From: an uncultured bacterium | GTDB lineage: Bacteria; Actinomycetota; Thermoleophilia; BMS3ABIN01 | Length of the DNA stretch: 8,502 nt | Assembly (NCBI GenBank): GCA_913009925.1 | Contig: CAJVWY010000046.1 | Location: 1 to 8,502, forward strand | Reading direction: 5' to 3' | Part shown: one piece after another, positions 6,991-8,502 of the stretch | Layout: the number at the start of each line of letters is the position of its first letter | Position numbering within the stretch: the stretch's first letter is position 1 | Made by a program: the position numbers and the translations under genes | The notes under the pieces: generated by a model | What the model was told of the DNA's origin: nothing | What the model saw: the letters and a program-made list of their open reading frames with translations, nothing else | The model's database searches: none

Positions 6991-7019
6991 TTCAAACCGC
7001 CGCCAGATATGCGTAAACT
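6991..7019 (+). promoter_or_regulatory. Candidate promoter giving a leaderless mRNA for the gene at 7026
   Basis: TTCAAA (6991-6996) and TAAACT (7014-7019) are spaced by 17 bp and each matches four of six consensus bases. The ATG follows the -10 by 6 nt, so transcription would start at or within a base or two of the start codon. The gene has no Shine-Dalgarno, which agrees with leaderless translation, a common mode in actinobacteria. Both boxes are imperfect, so this remains a candidate. Confidence 0.4.
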
Positions 7020-7025
7020 CCTGGT

Positions 7026-7574
7026 ATGGAAACAACAGCGAACAGACTCTCACCCGAACGCCAGCGGGTGCTGGTGGTGGCGTCTGAAAAGGTGGACAGC
7101 CCGGAGGCGGCTGTGGATAACGCCTCCTGGCGCTTGGCGGAAGCGCTGTCCGGCGGCCACGATGTCATCCTGTGCATGCCCGCCATCAGCACGGTCTCCC
7201 ATCCCGGCTTCGCCGTGGTTTACTATAATCAGCGTAATCTGGGCCTGCTGGCCCGGGACTCGGATGTGGTGCTGGTCCAGTCCGGCGCCGCCGGGGCGCT
7301 CTCTTTTTTCAGCGACTCGGGCAAGCTTTTCGCGGTGGATTGGGGAACACTTATCGCCGGCAGGCTGCCGGCGGGTCAGCCGCCGGACGCCGGTGAAGCC
7401 CGGGCGGATAATGGCGACCCCGCCTTCCTGGCGTGGCTGCCGCCGGTGGAACGCAAAGGTCCAGCCTTTTATTCCCGGCGCCTGCGTTTTCACTTCCAGA
7501 CCGGTGGTTGGCGGCGCATCGCCCGGCATGCATGGTCCCTGGCAAGCAGGAAGATATCCGGCCGCGGTGGCTGA
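7026..7574 (+). CDS. Hypothetical protein resembling the N-terminal half of a GT-B glycosyltransferase
   Basis: The function of this 182-residue protein is not established. Residues 13-20 (QRVLVVAS) look like a first Rossmann beta strand and loop, followed by WRLAEALSGGHDVILCMP at 35-52, GFAVVYYN at 61-68, LLARDSDVVLVQSG at 74-87 and SGKLFAVDWG at 98-107. This order (RVLVV, ELARAL..HEVTLA.P, F.VV.Y, ADVVLVQ, GKPLVVD) is what I know from the N-terminal acceptor domain of GT4-like glycosyltransferases. The sugar-nucleotide-binding C-terminal domain is missing: residues 108-182 are Gly/Pro-rich and end in a basic tail (RRIARHAW). No signal peptide or membrane segment is seen. It may be a degraded or repurposed half-enzyme, or an unrelated Rossmann-fold protein. 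It is divergent from rplM and lies 72 nt before the lipoprotein genes. Confidence 0.72.
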   Translation: METTANRLSPERQRVLVVASEKVDSPEAAVDNASWRLAEALSGGHDVILCMPAISTVSHPGFAVVYYNQRNLGLLARDSDVVLVQSGAAGALSFFSDSGKLFAVDWGTLIAGRLPAGQPPDAGEARADNGDPAFLAWLPPVERKGPAFYSRRLRFHFQTGGWRRIARHAWSLASRKISGRGG

Positions 7575-7646
7575 TGACAGACGCCGGTTCGGACACAGCA
7601 CCCCGGTGACCGCCAACAGATTTTTTTATTCAAAGAGGGGGACTCC

Positions 7647-8045
7647 ATGAGGAGATGGCACATCATGCTGGCGCTGGCCGTCGGCGCCATGTTAATATCG
7701 GCAATCCTGACAGCCGGTGGCTGTGGCGGCAACGGCCCGGGCAAAACCGTTGAGGATTTCGTTGACGCATTGAACAATCGTGATTTCGCCGCTGTCTATG
7801 AACTCTCATCGGCCGGTACCAGGGAAAGCATCTCCCGCGAGGAGTTCGTGGCCGCCCTGGAGGCGAACTGGGTCGAAGGGTCGCGGATGGAGAACCTGGA
7901 GATCATCAGCGAGGAGATAGACGGCGATGGCGCCGTCGTCAAGTTTAAAGTGAGGGTAACCGGACCGGCCGCGGCCGGCGGCGGCGAGGAAAGTGAGCAG
8001 GAGACCGCTCTGGTCAAAGAGGACGGAGAGTGGAAGCTGAGATAG
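7647..8045 (+). CDS. Putative lipoprotein with DUF4878/NTF2-like domain
   Basis: This 132-residue protein begins with a basic MRRWH and a hydrophobic segment (about 7-23) ending AGGC, with C26 as the likely lipidated residue. The -3 position is alanine rather than the usual leucine, so the lipobox is imperfect. The mature part starts CGGNGPGKTVEDFVDALNNR and continues with YELSSAGTRESISREEF (51-67) and a closing VKEDGEWKLR, the pattern of the DUF4878/lumazine-binding-like fold in which an opening helix, a second helix and a curved sheet form a small pocket. Family proteins are extracytoplasmic and mostly of unknown role. A GAGGGG ribosome binding site lies about 6 nt before the ATG. The next gene is a related lipoprotein, suggesting tandem duplication. 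Confidence 0.85.
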   Translation: MRRWHIMLALAVGAMLISAILTAGGCGGNGPGKTVEDFVDALNNRDFAAVYELSSAGTRESISREEFVAALEANWVEGSRMENLEIISEEIDGDGAVVKFKVRVTGPAAAGGGEESEQETALVKEDGEWKLR

Positions 8046-8051
8046 GTATTA

Positions 8052-8068
8052 CGCTGCCGCGGGCAGCG
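8052..8068 (+). repeat. Intercistronic hairpin between the two lipoprotein genes
   Basis: CGCTGCC (8052-8058) and GGCAGCG (8062-8068) form a perfect 7-bp stem with a GCG loop, 7 nt after the first lipoprotein stop. No T run follows, so it is more likely an RNA stability or processing element, or chance, than a terminator. Confidence 0.5.
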
Positions 8069-8127
8069 CCCCGGCGGTCAGGAGTGGAACGCAGCTATTC
8101 AAGGAAGAGCGATTGAAAGGGGAAACG

Positions 8128-8360
8128 ATGAAAGGGAAGTACAGGATAATCCTGGCGATGACCGGCCTGCTGCTGGCGCTGATCTTGCCCGTGTTCGGTT
8201 GCGGCGGCGACAGCCCTTCAGTGGTCGCCGAGAAGTTCGTTACCGCGTCGGCGGATCTTGATTGCAATACATTGGTGGAACTGATGGCCAACGACAGTGT
8301 CCAGCTCTTCGGTGAGGACCGCGGCCAGGCCGTGGAAGCCTGCAAAGAGCAGCTGGACGA
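8128..8360 (+). CDS. Putative lipoprotein, truncated by adapter sequence
   Basis: This is a second lipoprotein related to the gene at 7647. The ATG at 8128 follows AAAGGGG at good spacing; a TTG at 8113 is in frame but less likely. Residues 1-24 are a basic start (MKGKYR) and hydrophobic segment ending VFGC, a better lipobox than its neighbour, with C25 lipidated. The mature part starts CGGDSPSVVAEKFVTASADL, parallel to CGGNGPGKTVEDFVDALNNR in the first copy, again a DUF4878/NTF2-like opening. Only 77 whole codons are genomic. From 8361 the frame runs into Illumina adapter and would add the false C-terminus EIGRAHV before a stop at 8380-8382. By comparison with the first copy, about 50 residues are missing. 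The truncation is technical, not a pseudogene. Confidence 0.85.
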
Positions 8361-8425
8361 GATCGGAAGAGCACACGTCTGAACTCCAGTCACATTCCTT
8401 TATCTCGTATGCCGTCTTCTGCTTG
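8361..8425 (+). other. Illumina TruSeq index adapter (sequencing artefact)
   Basis: Positions 8361-8393 match the TruSeq index-adapter start (GATCGGAAGAGCACACGTCT, then GAACTCCAGTCAC). Positions 8394-8401 are ATTCCTTT, which I recognise as TruSeq index 27, and 8402-8425 match the adapter end (ATCTCGTATGCCGTCTTCTG, then CTTG). The match is exact over 65 bases as far as I can recall the oligonucleotide. The sequence is synthetic and marks the true end of genomic DNA at about 8360, where the last A could be genomic or the ligation A-tail. Confidence 0.98.
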
Positions 8426-8502
8426 AAAAAAAAAAAGAATAAATAAAATAATAAAAATCAGCGCTAACAAGATCGGTTATCCACAACACTCATTTTGCTG
8501 TC
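8426..8502. other. Post-adapter A run and AT-rich tail, probably not genomic
   Basis: An 11-A run (8426-8436) follows the adapter directly, then AT-rich sequence with many A blocks, then about 40 bases of mixed composition to the end. This is typical of base calls past the end of a short library insert, and the composition contrasts with the GC-rich genome to the left. No gene is supported here. Confidence 0.85.

Noticed and set aside
7355..7373. CGCCGGCA/TGCCGGCG hairpin with a 3-nt loop inside the gene at 7026
   Set aside because: An 8-bp GC stem of this kind is expected about once by chance in GC-rich sequence of this length, and it encodes ordinary residues.
7050..7616. Minus-strand ORF of 188 codons and an overlapping plus-strand frame 6922-7650
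   Set aside because: The frame at 7026-7574 has strand-helix-type Rossmann motifs and normal composition, while these two frames look like Arg/Pro/Trp-rich shadows.
7586..7627. Possible terminator before the first lipoprotein gene, with a seven-T run at 7621-7627
   Set aside because: The only stem found (about 6 bp with a G-U pair and a 15-nt loop) is weak and ends about 12 nt before the T run.
8361..8382. C-terminal coding extension EIGRAHV of the second lipoprotein
   Set aside because: It is the translation of the Illumina adapter.
8049..8393. Minus-strand ORF of 114 codons beginning MTGVQTCALPI
   Set aside because: Its start is translated adapter and the rest is antisense to the lipoprotein gene.
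8477..8485. TTATCCACA, a perfect DnaA-box consensus
   Set aside because: It lies in the tail after the sequencing adapter, is single, and cannot be taken as chromosomal sequence or as part of an origin.

Overview
The window looks like a housekeeping stretch of a high-GC bacterial chromosome, most probably a deep-branching member of the Actinomycetota. The reasons are the gene order (rplM-rpsI followed by glmM, glmS, acpS and nnr, an order typical of actinobacteria although parts of it also occur in Firmicutes), the GC-rich coding sequence, and a possible leaderless transcript. The taxon is an inference. No rRNA, tRNA, CRISPR array, insertion sequence or phage gene was seen.

Minus strand, right to left. 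A strong sigma-70-type promoter (TTGACA, 17-bp spacer, TAATAT at 6926-6954) drives rplM (ribosomal protein L13) and rpsI (S9). The rpsI start is a TTG that overlaps the end of rplM. Next comes a PLP-dependent racemase of the alanine/ornithine racemase family (4957-5997). It ends at a GC-palindrome plus T5 terminator (4921-4943). A TATAAT box lies just past that terminator, so glmM, glmS, acpS and nnr probably form a second transcription unit. GlmS makes glucosamine-6-phosphate and GlmM converts it to glucosamine-1-phosphate for UDP-GlcNAc and peptidoglycan. AcpS activates acyl carrier protein, Nnr repairs damaged NAD(P)H, and the racemase may supply a D-amino acid. nnr runs off the left edge.

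Plus strand, right part. A divergent gene (7026-7574) resembles only the N-terminal half of a GT-B glycosyltransferase. It is followed by two tandem, related lipoprotein genes with a DUF4878/NTF2-like look (7647-8045 and 8128 onward).

The second lipoprotein gene is not broken by biology. From 8361 the sequence is an Illumina TruSeq index adapter (8361-8425), followed by an A run and an AT-rich tail to 8502 that should not be treated as genomic. Anything predicted there, including the C-terminal residues EIGRAHV, is an artefact.

The window holds no obvious new biological system. The most unusual unexplained signal is a perfect 36-bp palindrome (5036-5071) inside the racemase coding sequence.
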